This document shows, piece after piece, positions 12,044 to 25,842 of a stretch of 64,000 nucleotides of DNA. Both the position numbers and the translations under genes were made by a program. Under the pieces are notes generated by a model that was not told the DNA's origin, searched no databases, and was given only the letters and a program-made list of their open reading frames with translations. The first letter of the stretch is position 1. Each line of letters begins with the position of its first letter. The stretch spans positions 276,796 to 340,795 of the forward strand of contig VZTI01005041.1 in the NCBI GenBank assembly GCA_013397865.1. The letters run 5' to 3'. Origin of the DNA: Struthidea cinerea (taxonomy: Eukaryota; Chordata; Aves; Passeriformes; Corcoracidae).

Positions 12044-15000
12044 CTGAAAAACAACAGAAAAACCCACAGTTTAATAAAAATTATTGTGTTCAAAACAACC
12101 TTTGGGGATGAGCCCTTGATTATTTCTGTTTTCTCTCCTGCCATTTCAGTCATTTTATGTGCATCCTTAAATTGTCCACAATTTTACTTTCCAATTCCTC
12201 TATTCAATATAGTGAAGTAAACACTCATGAAGGAGAACTTCAACACTGGATACCACCTTTTTATGTAGCTCTGGCACTGTCTGAAATCCAAACCTGTGAG
12301 AAGAATCCAATATCCCAATGGTAACATGAAATTTACAGATGTAACAATGTCTACAAAACATTAATATTACAATTATTGCATTACAATTGCTTTGAATTGT
12401 ATTATGACCTTGCAGATCATCAATAATACACTATGCAAACTTCTGGAAAGAAAATGCATCAATAAAATCTTAACTGTGTGTACTATGGTTCAAACAGGAC
12501 ACATGAACTACCTCAGAACACAACCTGAAACTCTCAGAGAACATGGCATGCAACAGCACAAGGCTCCCGCCACTCACTAATCAAACTCCCCTCACTAATA
12601 AAAAAACAATTTCAGTAAGATGTGCTGAGCAAAAGCTAACTATATAACAGAGATTTCTATACACAAATATCTCCTTATTCAACAACAAAATATCTCCCCA
12701 CCTGCTACAGATCATAAATTCTGTATTCCTACACACCATGCTGTGTTTTAAATACAGATGCACTAACTTGGTAATATCATCTAACTGATGACAATCCCGC
12801 TGGAAAATCTACTGCTAGTTACCCACTGCAGGTATTTTCTATTCAGCACTCCCATGTGGCAAAGCATATCCTTTAAGGCATACATAAATCTATTCCCTTC
12901 AATTGTATGCAAGGATAGGCGGATTTCCTTTGACATAAAATAACCAAAACAAAGTAACTTCTAAACCTGTTCTTTACCACCTTGTCCCCCAGTACACATA
13001 ACAGAAAGAAGAAGCTGTCAAATTGAGGAAGAAGAATGCCAATGTTTGAGGAAGATCTACTGCCAAGTCTATTGGGATAAGAAATGCAGACCGTTATCAC
13101 CTACATATCTATTTTTCTATGTAGTCCAATAAAATATTCTAATGTTAGAAATCAATGTTTTGAATCAAATACCAGCATATAGATAAGAAATGGCAAACCA
13201 TATTCTACAGGGCAGGAAGTGTAGGTGCATTTAAAAAAAAAAATCTATCCCAGTTTATGAAAGATTATTTTTCATTTCTTATGTCGGCAACACAAAGTTT
13301 AACGTATATCTGAATCTGAATCAACCATAAATCTAATTATCTATATAAAGGCAGTACAAATTAACCTAAAATAATTTGGAAGAGCAATTTGTTATTTCAG
13401 TGAAAAAAGTTTGTGATCTTTTTGACTTAGATAAAATGGTAGTATGTCAATCACCCCTGACGTTAAAAACTTCTATAGTCACACCCTCAACCGTACTGAA
13501 ATTCATACAAAGTCCTCCAGCTTGTAGAAAAACTGTGTGTAATAGACGGTAGCAACAGAGCAACAGGAATGCCTGAGATGAAATATTCAGGCACAGCTGC
13601 CTGTTGTTTTGCCACTCACTTTAAAAGCAAGTTTGAGTGACAGCTAAATTTCTTAAAGTGTTTAAAAAAAAAAAAATCTTAGTACTAGAATTTGTGTCCT
13701 AACCTCCCTGCCAAGCTGACCAAAGCAGCATATTCTCAAATCCTTTTCCTGTTTTACTTTTTCCTTCAGAAGAGCTAAACCCATCAACATAATTTGGAAG
13801 TTTCTATAGATCTTCTTCCTGACCTATTATGTAAAACCTTCTAGTTACTCTTCCTCTTGATTCAGACTACTTTTCTGATTTCATTATGCTTTCCAGAGCC
13901 TGCAAATTATTTTGCTTTTCCTCCAAACCCCTGTATTATTTGGACTTGCTTTATGCTGTGTTTTGCTTCTATTCTCCATATTACTTGTTGCTGATCTATC
14001 TTATGTTCTTAGAAATGAGAACTTGTTTAATTCACTCACTCTAACTCGCTTATTAATTTGAATCTTTGTCCCCATTTCTGAGGTCATTCTCCTCATTTTC
14101 TACATCAGTGAAATTCAGATCACAAGCTCCTCAAGGCTGAAATTCTACCTTATTTTCTATGAAACATCATGAAAAGCTTTAGGGCAGCACAAAATGTTTA
14201 GCTACAGCTTCTGAGCTGGAAAAAAAGACTACATAAAAAAATGAAGTAGAACATTTTAACAACAAAAACATTTCCAGAAAAATATATTACATGTAAAATT
14301 GCTGAGATGTTAGAGAACTATCAGTGGAACTACCATACTAGCTCTGAACTGTAGTTCTAAACACACAAATGCTAGTGATTACATATAATGGATGCAATGA
14401 ATGGATGCTTCTGTGGATGGCATATTAACTTTATTAAATCACATTACTACATTAAAACTGACAGGAAAGCGTGCGTGTGTATGTGTGTGTGAGAGAGAGA
14501 GAGCATCTGCATTCCTATTCTGACAGTTCTTGGAAGCTGTGATTCATGTTGCTACTTGCTTTTCTACTCACAGTAGAGGAAAATCCAGTTTCTTTTAGAG
14601 TATTTGTGGTTACTATGAAAACTACTTTAAAATAAGCACAAGCCAAAACCACCTCTTTTGCAGTCTGCTACGATATTTTAAAAATGAACTATTTTAACAC
14701 TTGTAATCAATATATTAAAATTTGTGAAGATTGTGTTGGTTACTGAAGTTTTGACAAGTATATTTCATATTATACAGCAGAGAATTCTCTAGAAATGAAA
14801 GCAGCACAAGCTAATAAAGTTTTCTTTGCTTTTACCATTACTAAGTTTTTGAGTTTTTCTAAACCAAACAGCAAGAGATATTTCTCTATTGAGACTTGAT
14901 AAAAATCTTCAAGTTGAACATAATGAGGTAGATTTCAGTCTGCTGTTTATCATGATAAATAGGTAATGCAAATACAGGCCAGACAGGAAAGAAGATGAGA

Positions 15001-18000
15001 AATGCCATTCTAGACATAAGTTCAGTTCCTGCTTTTCAACTAGTAACTCTGTGTTACAAGACAGAGGAGTGGGCTTACTGGAAAACTGACTTGGGAAATA
15101 CTGTCTTTTGTTCTTATACTGAAAGAAAATATTATTTTTATTATTATTTTGCTATAATGTCACACTATAGTATTGTTGGTCCCCATCCCTTTCCAAAACA
15201 GCCCAATGTTCCTCCTGTCTCCTCAAGCCCTGATGACACACACTACTCCCGTTCTCCTATCCAACATAGACCCAGTGCATGCTGAAAAAAACAGGTCACT
15301 ACCAAAATCTCATTGCATTATCTCTCTCTCAAAAGAGGGAAGTGACACATTTCTCTCTACCCAGCTTGCCCATTTTCCCAAAACCTGTGGTAACATTACA
15401 GGCTGCAATTTCCATCCCTCCTACAAACACCTACAACTGGTCAACGATTTCAAAAGCTACGGCGAATATGTAAGGAAAGAATTAGAGAAAACAAGAAAAA
15501 AGCATAAATCACATTTTCTTAGGAAATCAGGCTTAAAAAAAAGCAACTCCCTACAGTTTTTAATGGAGGAAAATTTCCTAGTTGTTTACTGAGCCAAGAG
15601 AAATAAGCAGATTTTGGCAAAATACTTTTTGATTTATCTTTTTACAACTTCATACATAGGTTTCAAACAAAGTTTTGGGGAACTGTGGACTGGGAAAGTT
15701 ACTACATGAAACAAGACAGGTTTTTTCTCCTAATGTATCTTGAGGCTTTTGGATGACTGATAAAAATCCAAACATGTCTCTAGTAAGACTAAACTGAAAA
15801 ATTACATACCTTCTACCTTAGCACGCCAGCAGGAGCTTACCTTCTCCGTATTTACAACCATCTTCTCAACATCAACCACTAAACTCCTGGAACATTATTC
15901 TGCCAGGGTGCACATCAGTAACAGCTAAACCTCAACAGGCAGTTGCTGAAATTGCATTTAACATGCAATGCAATTGCCACCAAATACTTCAAATGACCTT
16001 AAATGCGAGAAACTATTATTTACTATTTCATTAAAAACTTTATTCAAATATAAAAATGCAGACTTATGTTTTATTTATAACACCAGCAGGATTCTCAGAA
16101 TTTGAAATATCAAATTAGCTGTATTATTGTATTTTGAAGTATCTTTTTTTTAGGCAGCTTAGTATCTCATACTCTCATTAAGATCATAATTTAAGATGTA
16201 AAAATATGTACTTCCTCAGTGTTTCTAATGTACATTAGGAAACTTAAAACATTAACCTCCTACAAGAGCCACTTCTTACAGGCCAGCCTGGCTCCTCTAT
16301 GTTCACAAATACTTGCTCCAATGAAGAAAGTGCTGAAACTTTCTGGAGATCTATCAGTTTGGCAGATGATGACACGCTTTCGGGATCTGGGATCATTCTT
16401 CTGCAAGCAATGGAGATACACTCACAAACTTGTGGAGCTACAAGCTAAAAGCATCTTGTAGATGAGGTCATTAGCAATACTATTCCCTACTATAAAGCAC
16501 TTAAAATTTTGACATCATGCTGGATGTCCATTCCCAGGTATTCCTCCTTTTCTAAGTGTCCCACAGCAAGATCACTACCATGCAACGTGGTTAGTAAGTT
16601 CCGCTGTGTGCTCTGGCTGTAATAGGCAGCACAACACCAAAGCAGTAGAGTCTTCACTAAAACAGGGCACAAAAAGGGGATTCCACACAAAAGGATCTAC
16701 AATTCTTGAGTACCAAAGCCAGGGAGAGTTGCATCACTCAGCAAGACTTTTACAGAAGTTAATAGAGATGCAAACTATGTAAGTAACCAGTGAACACAGT
16801 ATTTTGCCTTCACCTTCACCTGTTTCTGAAGGCCTAGGGCACAGGTAAGGTTAGTAGTCACAATCCTGGTCCCTGACCTTGTCGTACACATAGCTAAGCT
16901 TTTCCCAACAAAGCAGGAGTAACATATTCTTTTAACATGCCGGCAGGGGAAAAGATGTGCTCTCATTTTGTCCAGCAGCACAGGGTTACAGCACACTAAC
17001 CTGGAACACAGAAAGTGGAAAGCCAATCTCTACTCTGCCAAATGGTGTTTAAACCATAATCTCTCAGCAGTCTTTGCATCGCACTGGGAGGATGCATCAA
17101 CTCCCAACTTCTCATTGCAATGGCAATTTTCAGAATATGGAAGCAAAAATAAAAAGTAAAGCTTTGCTGGACAGAGCAGCACCAGCAGTATGCATGCCTC
17201 TCTAGGGAGAAGGACAGAAAACAAGAAACACAAATCATGGTTTCCAGTTCGTAATGGCATTCAAAATTTTAAATAGAACATAGGCCAGAATACAGGTGTA
17301 TATATATCATCTCCTTTTCCTCCAAGAAAACAAGTGGCCTAGTACAGCTCTTTAGCCCAATTAGACTTTAATCATCTTCTCTGCAAGGAAAAGTGAGGTT
17401 CTAGGTTTTGGAGTTTTGTTGGTTTGTTGTTTATTTTGGGCGTTTTTATTTTCCAAATGAGACATGAACAAAACCTCTTCCTTCTCACTCCTTTGAGCTT
17501 CTGAACAAAAGGGAGAGTCACCACAGGGTTTTGGTCTAAGTCCAATTCCAAAGGTGTGCCTGAGGTGTAGTTTGAACATGCCTTTGAACAAGTGAAGGCC
17601 TAATTTACAGATTGCCTAATTTATGAATAGTAAATAGATTTAGAAGCCAAGATGCCCAGTTGTGATAAGATTCTGGAAGATGTGAATGAGAACAAAACTT
17701 CAATGTTCAACTTTGGAAAACTTCACTAGTGAAAACCTAGAAACCTCTAACATGGCTACAAATTTTATTTGGGGCTGGATGCACAAAATCCATCTACATC
17801 TATTTTGACTCCTCTATATTATTTTATGAATCTGGCCATATACCAAAATAACATACATCAAAAACCATCTCAGAGGTACCTGCAAGCATCCTTTTTAATG
17901 GAACTCTAGAAGGACCTCTATAAAAAAACAATATCACATATATTTACTTTAAAATTCCATTTTAACTGGATCTGTCTTACTCCAATAAGTGTTTTCTTCT

Positions 18001-21000
18001 GTTTTAACAAAAGCATAATAGTCTAACGCCGTTTATCTTGTAGTACCAGGCTGTCATTATCGGTAAAATGACATTAGCTTCAAAACTGAAGCCTTCTCAC
18101 ATACCCTGAGATTAACAAACGCACACTTTTAGGAACAAAGCATTGAAGTAGCCACATTTATGCCTAATTTGGCTACATTTTTATCATGAATATGAGGAAT
18201 GCCCATAGTATCTACTAAGCTTCAAAAGCATCACACTCTAAATATAAGTCATTATCAGTCTTGAATCTTATACATATAACTAATTTTTAAGGATCTATAT
18301 TTAATAAAATATTAATACTAATAATAATGATTTCATAATATACTCAGCAGTGTTTCTCAGAACATCCGTACACAATAAGGAAACTAATTCACTGGTTTTA
18401 ATGACAAAATGTAACTGCTGGAAAGAGCCCAAAGTGTACAGCTCAAAACTGTTGAAAGAATCTGTGAAGCTTTGCTGCTTCCACATAATATTAAATATAT
18501 GACAACCACAGAGGACCAAAACATTTTATGTATGTGATCATATATTCTAAAAGTGGCTATAAAAAAGAATTTATAATACACACAAAAAGTATGGTAAGAG
18601 AACATTAAGACTATAAATTTAAACACTCAGGCGTGAGGTATGCCAAAATTAAAGTGGCTTTTACATGACAAAGGAATTTTGTGGCAGCAATAGGGATAGA
18701 GAATTCAATCCTTCAGGGCAGCACACAGCTGCATGAACCTTGAGTCTCCTTTCTCTTCCATGATTTTGGATTTCACATCTTTTAAGTCCTACAACAAATA
18801 AACAGAGTAATGTCTGACAGAGTTTCAAATTATTACAGATTCCCACTGAGTTAACAAAATAACCAACTATACTAGTAAGTTCCTTTCCCCACGTGGACCA
18901 TCCACAGAAGTGAACCTTCCTAACAGATATAGCCAAATTTGCTTGTGCCAGAGTTACAGAGAGACACTGGAATCTTTTATTTGAGATTCTGCTAAGGGAC
19001 TGAAGTTGGTGCTTCCAACACGTCTTTTTATTCTGAAAGACCATTAACTCCAAAATAACAACACCAATACTACTAACAATAATTCAGTATTAGCTTAAGA
19101 TGAGAGAAACAGTTGAATGGTTTGGTCACTATCAGTAGTCTCACACTTTTATTCTCCTCTAGAGATAAAGCTACTGTAAAACAGCTACTGTTGTCCCAAC
19201 AGCCTGGTGACCCTCCTGGTCTTGTGCCACCCCTTCAGTTCATTAACCGTGAAAGGTTAAAAACACTTTGCAAAGTATATAAAAAGAAAGTAAGAATGGC
19301 AGGAACAACCACTACTGACTTTGCTATGCCACTACCTACTAATATCACCAATCCTCAGAAACAGTTCTGCATCTGCTTTCTCATTTGCCCTTTACAGTAT
19401 CCAGTGTTCACAGGGAAGCTAGTACTTTAAAAAGGCTGAAACACTAAAATGAAAAGTCTTTGCCTCAAGAAAATCTAACTCATTACAATGTGATGAAAAG
19501 GCACTTTTCAGCTGTAATTCCACTTTTTCTGAATTACATTTTGTATTAAAAACTGTATTAGGATTTTTTTTATAATTTGCTATTCTTAGAGGAGAGCTAT
19601 CCATAGTCTTCATCTATTAAACTAAGTTGGAACCATGAGGCACTGACAACAAATTATATGTATCTCCTCAAGGAAAGCATAAATAAAAAAGGAGCTGCTT
19701 TCAAATGAGGAAATTACCTAGTGAAGAAAACTGCATTTCTGATTCACAGCTATTTTCAACACAAGTTTATTGGTTTTTAATAAAAAATTCACAACCTACC
19801 AAGTTGATAAAAACATTTCATATAAAGAACATGTGGAGAAAGTGGGGGGCAATAACTCTACTACTAGTTTATATCTTCAACCTTTTGCAGAAATTTAAAA
19901 TACGGGTGGAAAAAAAGCAAAAGCTCAAAGCTCTTAAAAGCAGCAATTTCTTTTTCAAGACCAATCCAACCACGAAGACTCATGACTTCTGTGAAATTCT
20001 ATACTAAGAAGCTAATTAACTAACACTACAAATTAAATTTAAATTACCACTCAGTTTTTAAATTGCTTAGTACAAAGAGAGTAAAGTTACCTACAGAAGA
20101 GGTTTTGGGGTCCTTAGAAGAGCATTAGTAATGAAAACAGTCTGCTTTCCTCACATTCTTTTGTTTTGCCTAAATGCGTTAAACTTTTCCATGTAAGAAC
20201 ATGAAGTGGAAGAAATGAAAAACAAGACATGGCTGAATGGCACCTTAAACTATTAAATATCAACCCGGAAGTTTGGGGTTTTTTTCCCTGTTTGAATTGC
20301 TTGTTAAGAAGCAGTAACCCTTGCCTTACCAACAAAATTCTCAGACAAGTTGTCATATTCTACAAAAAGAACCTAAACCAAATACATTATGTCTGGTAAT
20401 CTGAAAGCAGTGTCTGTAACAAGTTTGAGGAAGTACCTTAAGTGGGTACATATGAAAATTAATAGCTTAATTAAAAAATAATTAAAAAGCAGAGTTACGT
20501 TCAAGTAGAATCCCTCTATTACAACACTCAAATGCTGTCCAATTTCAAATAACAGGCCCAAATCCCACAGATATTTATAAGCAAAATCAATAAAAACTGT
20601 AAAACTGAACATTGTGAAACAACTGCAACTGCTCATACTGAACTTTGCCAGGACTACCACAGATGAGCTGTATTTCTCAAGTACTACTTCCACTAGGGTA
20701 TTTGCTTAAACAATACTCTTGCCTCCTGACACACCTGTTACCCAGAGAAATTATATAACCACATTAAAAAGAAAAAAAAATCACAAAACCGTAGTTAATT
20801 TTAACCTGGATCATTTCCTCAAGCTAGTTATGGGACACAACTCCAAGAACCATTGTGCTGGTGCAGCTGGAGCAAGGAAGAGGCAGGCCAGGTCAAGTCA
20901 ACAGTGCTGCCAAAAGAACTGCTTGTCAACCAGTCATTTAAGAAGTCATTTAAGAAAAAATACTTTAAGGATTTAGAGGATCAGGTTCTACGATCAGCCA

Positions 21001-21389
21001 CTCCGCCTCTACCCGCCATTTAATATTTCAGCCAAGACTGTACCTGACTTTTCCCTGTGCTTCTTGATAGGTTAACGCTTACCAGCACATGAAAACAACA
21101 GCCTCACAAAATTCTCACTGCAAATACGTTTGATTAGCTCACAAGCACTCCTCATCATGGAAAAAAAATCATTTCCAATTTATACCGAGGCCTAAAGTAG
21201 CTGGAATTTGAAAGTGAAACCAACCAGAAATCCTGATCCACCTTAAACCAAACACAAAATTGAAGTACCACGGATTTCCAATCCCTCGCTGGTCGTATTT
21301 CACACCTACAAGCATGGAGTATTTAACACACTGACTTTAAGGCCGCAGTAATTCGAAAAAGGGCTGGGGGTTACTGAGAATCCCTCAGG
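12044..21389. other. Probable first intron region of CLOCK, no gene seen
   Basis: Long AT-rich stretch between the candidate 5' UTR exon and the CpG island. Several open frames of 60-140 codons occur on both strands but lack paired splice signals and do not resemble known proteins. A TG/AG microsatellite lies at 14471-14503. Confidence 0.5.
14471..14503 (+). repeat. (TG)n(AG)n microsatellite
   Basis: A compound dinucleotide tract: GTGCGTGTGTATGTGTGTGT followed by GAGAGAGAGAGAG. Length variation between individuals is likely. Confidence 0.9.
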
Positions 21390-21444
21390 TTTTACGAGCG
21401 TGAACACGCTGCAGTTATCGCAATAAAGTTATCGGAACCAAAAA

Positions 21445-21445
21445 N
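21445..21445. other. Single-N join
   Basis: One isolated N sits at the edge of the CpG island, like those at 624 and 900. It probably marks a contig join or unresolved base. Confidence 0.9.
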
Positions 21446-21616
21446 CCACCTGCCGCAGGCAGAGCGCCGGGCACGCTCTCGCCACCGCCCGGAGCCCGAG
21501 GTCCCGCAGAGCTGTCCCGCCGCGGGGAGGGCCCGGGGCCGAGCGGGCACCGACCGCCGCCTGTCCGCCGTATAAACACCCGCGCTCCGCAGGGCCGCCG
21601 CAGAAACCTCCCCCGC

Positions 21617-22245
21617 NNNNNNNNNNNNNNNNNNNNNNNNNNNNNNNNNNNNNNNNNNNNNNNNNNNNNNNNNNNNNNNNNNNNNNNNNNNNNNNNNNNN
21701 NNNNNNNNNNNNNNNNNNNNNNNNNNNNNNNNNNNNNNNNNNNNNNNNNNNNNNNNNNNNNNNNNNNNNNNNNNNNNNNNNNNNNNNNNNNNNNNNNNNN
21801 NNNNNNNNNNNNNNNNNNNNNNNNNNNNNNNNNNNNNNNNNNNNNNNNNNNNNNNNNNNNNNNNNNNNNNNNNNNNNNNNNNNNNNNNNNNNNNNNNNNN
21901 NNNNNNNNNNNNNNNNNNNNNNNNNNNNNNNNNNNNNNNNNNNNNNNNNNNNNNNNNNNNNNNNNNNNNNNNNNNNNNNNNNNNNNNNNNNNNNNNNNNN
22001 NNNNNNNNNNNNNNNNNNNNNNNNNNNNNNNNNNNNNNNNNNNNNNNNNNNNNNNNNNNNNNNNNNNNNNNNNNNNNNNNNNNNNNNNNNNNNNNNNNNN
22101 NNNNNNNNNNNNNNNNNNNNNNNNNNNNNNNNNNNNNNNNNNNNNNNNNNNNNNNNNNNNNNNNNNNNNNNNNNNNNNNNNNNNNNNNNNNNNNNNNNNN
22201 NNNNNNNNNNNNNNNNNNNNNNNNNNNNNNNNNNNNNNNNNNNNN
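21617..22245. other. Assembly gap, 629 Ns
   Basis: A run of Ns lies inside the CpG island. High GC probably caused sequencing dropout. Exon 1 and the transcription start of the likely CLOCK promoter may be inside. Confidence 0.99.
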
Positions 22246-22759
22246 GCACCCCGGGGCCGCCGCCGCCGCTGCGCGTGCGCAGGGACGGGACACCGGGGAG
22301 GCGATCCCCGCTCTGCGCGCGCGCCTCGCCACGCGTGCGCAGGGAGGTGGGGGCGGGGCGGGGGGGGAAAATGTGCGCGTGCTGCGCAGGCGCGGTGGGC
22401 GCGTGCCTCGCTGACCTCGGCTGCCCTCGCCTCACCTCACCCCGCGGCCCGAGGAAATGGCGGCGGGCAGGGGCCTCAGGGGCCGGCGGGCGGGCAGCCG
22501 GGCTGCGAGCGGGCACCGTGCTGCAGGCGCAGAGAGCCCTCCCCACCCCTTCCGGCACGGTGAATTCCCAAAGCGGAACAAGCGGCATCCCGGGTGCTCT
22601 CCGGCAAATGCCTCCCGAGGTATTCAGGGGTTCAAGGAACCCGTACCAGCGGTGGTCCGTGGTTTCTTCTTTCCTGTGCATAAACCGGTTAAAGTTCCCA
22701 GAGCGGCAGAGAACAGACGTGTCTGCCTCAGCCCTTTTGTGTGTACGAGGATTTTAATA

Positions 22760-24800
22760 CCATTCGATAAATACGCGGCGAGTATTTAAACATAAACCTG
22801 TTACGGCTGCAGTAATACATTGCGGCGAACCGTGTTCTGTAAAATAAAACGGTTGTGGGTAATATTGTGTAAGTAATCCTAATATTTTTCTCTCAGTTAC
22901 AAGGGCTTTATTTTTCAGTTGATACCTGAATAGCAAGATATGTAAAAGTATCTGCAGAAGTTTAATTCGTGTTTGTGTCTAGAATGAAATAAAGAACTTG
23001 ACTGCAAGTTGTCATGGATTTCCTTTCTGGGTTACTTTTCAGGTAGTTCAGTTCCCCAGTTTGATTCACAAATGTGGCCAAAGTCTTATGCAAAGATACT
23101 GTAGGGACAGGAGCTTCTTTACCAGTAGTGCTCCCAAAGAGCTAACCATGAGCTTTTCCACTGGAAGAATTCTAAAAAGCATTAATAAAAACGCTTATTT
23201 TTGTTACTGATTCATAATACTCTAATTCTAGCTTTCAGTTGAGGAAAACGTGACATAAGAAAAACTAATAATATTTTACTCATACAAAGGATAACACTCT
23301 TTTGATGAAATGTAGTAGAGATAATAGGATACAGCAGGAATGGAACATCCAGGAGAAAATGCAGGAATATTTTCAAATGCATAATTATCAGAACTAGAAT
23401 ATGGCAAAGAAACCAGAGGCTAAAAATAACATCAGGCTGTATCTATCAAATTTGCCAGAATATCTTTAGTAACCCGTGATAATTCTTCAGAAAAAGTAGA
23501 GATGCTGCACTATCTCTTCACACCTTGCATGAATGGGAGCATAACACCTACTTACTGCGATGTTGCAGTAACAAATTATTCTTTGACAAGATCAAAACAG
23601 GCAACAGCTGTAGAGATGACACGCATTTGCATTTTCTGCCAAAGCTGTGGCCTAAGCAAGGTCATTTTTTAAATGCTACTTCTCTTTTGGAAGTATTTTA
23701 TAGGATTCTGAAAGAACAGGACAGCTTAGAGGTGGTGTGGTGGTTTTATGAAGCTATTCTCCACCTAGAAATACTATTATTCTGCTCCTGTCATCAGTGT
23801 GAGTTTGCTGTGTAATGATAGTTCTGTTTCACTCACACGGGCTATGTGAGAGCCAACATAACTTCTAAACAATGCTAAATTAGGAGCAGCAGATCTTTTG
23901 TGAATTGGTAAATGATGGGACTGGATTGGGCTGGAAATGCAGGCATTTCCAGTGCACTTCCATTCACTATAGCCATGTTTCCTACAGAAATGCCATCACC
24001 ATCCTGCATGTGATACACTTCAGAGCCACAGAACAACCACCTGCTTGCTCACTGTGTTCCTTTTTGATCCATAATGGCCTATTCAAAAGAGGACCTGTTT
24101 GAGGAAACTGATTTTGAAACTAAATTTCAAATCACTCCAGAATACTAAAATGAGTGGATGTTGACTTGAAAGCCTGTCACAATCCACATAATCCTTGTAA
24201 AGTAAGGTTGGCTAACATTCCTGGAGCCCTTTCTGCCAGTGTAACTGACTCAGCACCAGAAACATCTGGTTTTAAGGTGCAGATTACCTTGGATTTTGCT
24301 GCTCCTGTGTCACATCTGATGGCTGTGATTACAACGCTGTGGTCACTTTGCTTGGACAAAGACAGGGTCACCAAAGGGGAGTTTGGCTCTTTTCCTGTCG
24401 CATCTGCTTCCACTGTCACACACTGTGCCTGTGTCCCTTGCAGCAGCCAAAGTAGTGGGAGGGAGGCTCACTGCCGAGAGGATGCAATGCTACTTTTATA
24501 GCAGCCAGCTTTGATACTTGAAGTGACTGTGCAATCATATCTAAAGTCCCTGATGACCTATTTACATTTAAAACTACTAGCTAGCGTTCTAGTTTGAAGT
24601 GGCAGATAACGGCAGATAAGCCATTGTCTCTGAAACGCATCTGCTAGTTATCTCTTTGAATCTGCAAAACAAAAGCTTCCAGAAGTAGTATCTGCCAGTA
24701 GGTATCTACCAATAGGCTTATTTCCCAAAGGAGTATAAAACCATATTTGAACTAATTCATGTCAGAATGGATGAACTTAATTAAAATTTTCTCAAGCAGT
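22760..24800. other. Intergenic DNA between CpG island and PDCL2 relic
   Basis: No convincing exon. A plus-strand open frame at 24154-24501 (115 codons) has no recognisable domain or splice context. Short local repeats of GGCAGATAA occur near 24600-24620. Confidence 0.5.
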
Positions 24801-24805
24801 ACAAG

Positions 24806-24880
24806 GTTTCATCACATCAGTGTTTTTTGTGTTGTCCAACTTCTGCTGTAAAAACAAGTTACAGTTTATTCTGATAATCG
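24806..24880 (-). pseudogene. PDCL2: Possible remnant of the last PDCL2 exon
   Basis: The minus strand contains GCAGAAGTTGGA (AEVG) followed in a shifted frame by KNTDV, resembling the AEVGAIQTDL block. The codons before it include a stop where the family has LEWKL. The match is short and rests partly on its position. Confidence 0.3.
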
Positions 24881-25203
24881 CAATAAATTCTCACAAGAGA
24901 AAAAGGAACTGACTTTTAGTAAAGACCGAGATACGTCTCGCAACAACAAAAATTAGAGCCAACCCAACTTTATCTCGGTGAAATATCTAACCATGAAATT
25001 GCATAATACCTGTGCTTAGGCAATATTCTTACCACAGAATTACATAAATTCTATACAAAATCTTCGCTTTTTGCAAAGACCTTTTTTTTTCTTTCAAAAA
25101 TAATCAAATACCTTTTCAACCTTTAAAGAGTGGCCTTTAGATCTAATTACAAACAATGTAAAAATTTTCCATAATGTGAATTTTTTAAAAGTATTTCTCA
25201 TAC

Positions 25204-25320
25204 CTTCTGCTTTCAGATGTATTCCCCCATGTTCAGCTATTCCAATGAACCTGCCTTGTATTTCACCAGTTGATATACAAGTCTGCATAACTGAGACTTT
25301 TCCTGATGGGCTTTTGAATT
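25204..25320 (-). pseudogene. PDCL2: PDCL2 thioredoxin-like exon with frameshift
   Basis: The minus strand reads TGEIQGRFIGIAEHGGIHLK, aligning with NGQIEAKFIGIIECGGINLK of human PDCL2. The preceding residues LVYQ, which should be continuous with it (family FVYKNG), lie in another frame, so about one base is missing near 25270. The donor is GTATGAG after GCAGAAG. Further upstream the similarity is faint (LNNSKAHQ against VNSCIQHY) and the acceptor is unclear. Confidence 0.75.
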
Positions 25321-25688
25321 GTTCAAGTCAAAGGGGAAATAAAGGTAGAATAATCCTGTTAGACCACTCCCAATGAGAGAAGACTCTGCAAACCAACAGT
25401 GGACACCACTTTCCCAGTGAAATTCAGAGATCTCAGTAAGGTTACATACGTGGTGATAAGCATGCACAGCAAAATAAATTTTTTGTGTGTTTGAACAAAA
25501 GTGAACGATTAACTCTCACAAAGTGAATTAACGAATTGAGGAGTTCAGATGCTCTGTGATCCCATTGCCTCCAAACAATTGCTATTTCATTAGTCTCTTG
25601 TATTTAATTTTTCAAGGTATTGTTTTTTAATTGCCAGTTCAATTCTTTGTATTGAAGTATTCTACATCTTACACAAGAATGTAATTAC

Positions 25689-25842
25689 CTTGGCCAATAA
25701 AGATTAATTATAACCCAAACATCCTCTGGAGCATTTGTAAACTTCTTTTACATATTCCTTTCTACAGTATGCAGAAGCTTCTCTTAGCTTCCCATACTTT
25801 TGCCTCCTCTGAAGACGTTTCCACTCCTGCAAGTGTTGCTGC
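25689..25842 (-). pseudogene. PDCL2: PDCL2 central exon with frameshift
   Basis: Acceptor TTTCTAATTAG opens a frame reading QQHLQEWKRLQRRQKYGKLR, matching the family block KKRLQEWKALKKKQKFGELR. The frame then reaches YVKEV and goes to stop. A second frame, one base out, resumes as TNAPEDVWVIINLYW, matching TNAEEDVWVIIHLYR. The shift lies in the run GTTTAC (minus strand, about 25743), where one extra T explains it. The donor is GTAATT after CCAAG. Confidence 0.8.

Larger units (their letters stand above)
21390..22720 (-). promoter_or_regulatory. CLOCK: CpG island, probable CLOCK promoter (with gap)
   Basis: A strongly GC-rich, CpG-dense block is split by 629 Ns. It is flanked by AT-rich DNA and lies between the PDCL2 relic and the candidate CLOCK 5' UTR exon. 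Three NRF1-like motifs are visible: TGCGCGTGCGCA at 22270-22281, CACGCGTGCGCA at 22330-22341, and TGCGCAGGCGCG at 22383-22394. This fits a TATA-less housekeeping-type promoter. Assignment to CLOCK is by synteny, not from coding sequence. Long open frames across the gap are artefacts of Ns and high GC. Confidence 0.6.

Noticed and set aside
16200..17270. Cluster of overlapping open frames on both strands, suspected transposon
   Set aside because: No reverse-transcriptase, transposase or terminal-repeat motif could be seen, and no target-site duplication.
21392..22681. 429-codon minus-strand open frame across the CpG island
   Set aside because: More than 200 of its residues are unknown because of the N gap, and the rest is Arg/Ala/Pro-rich as expected for random GC-rich DNA.
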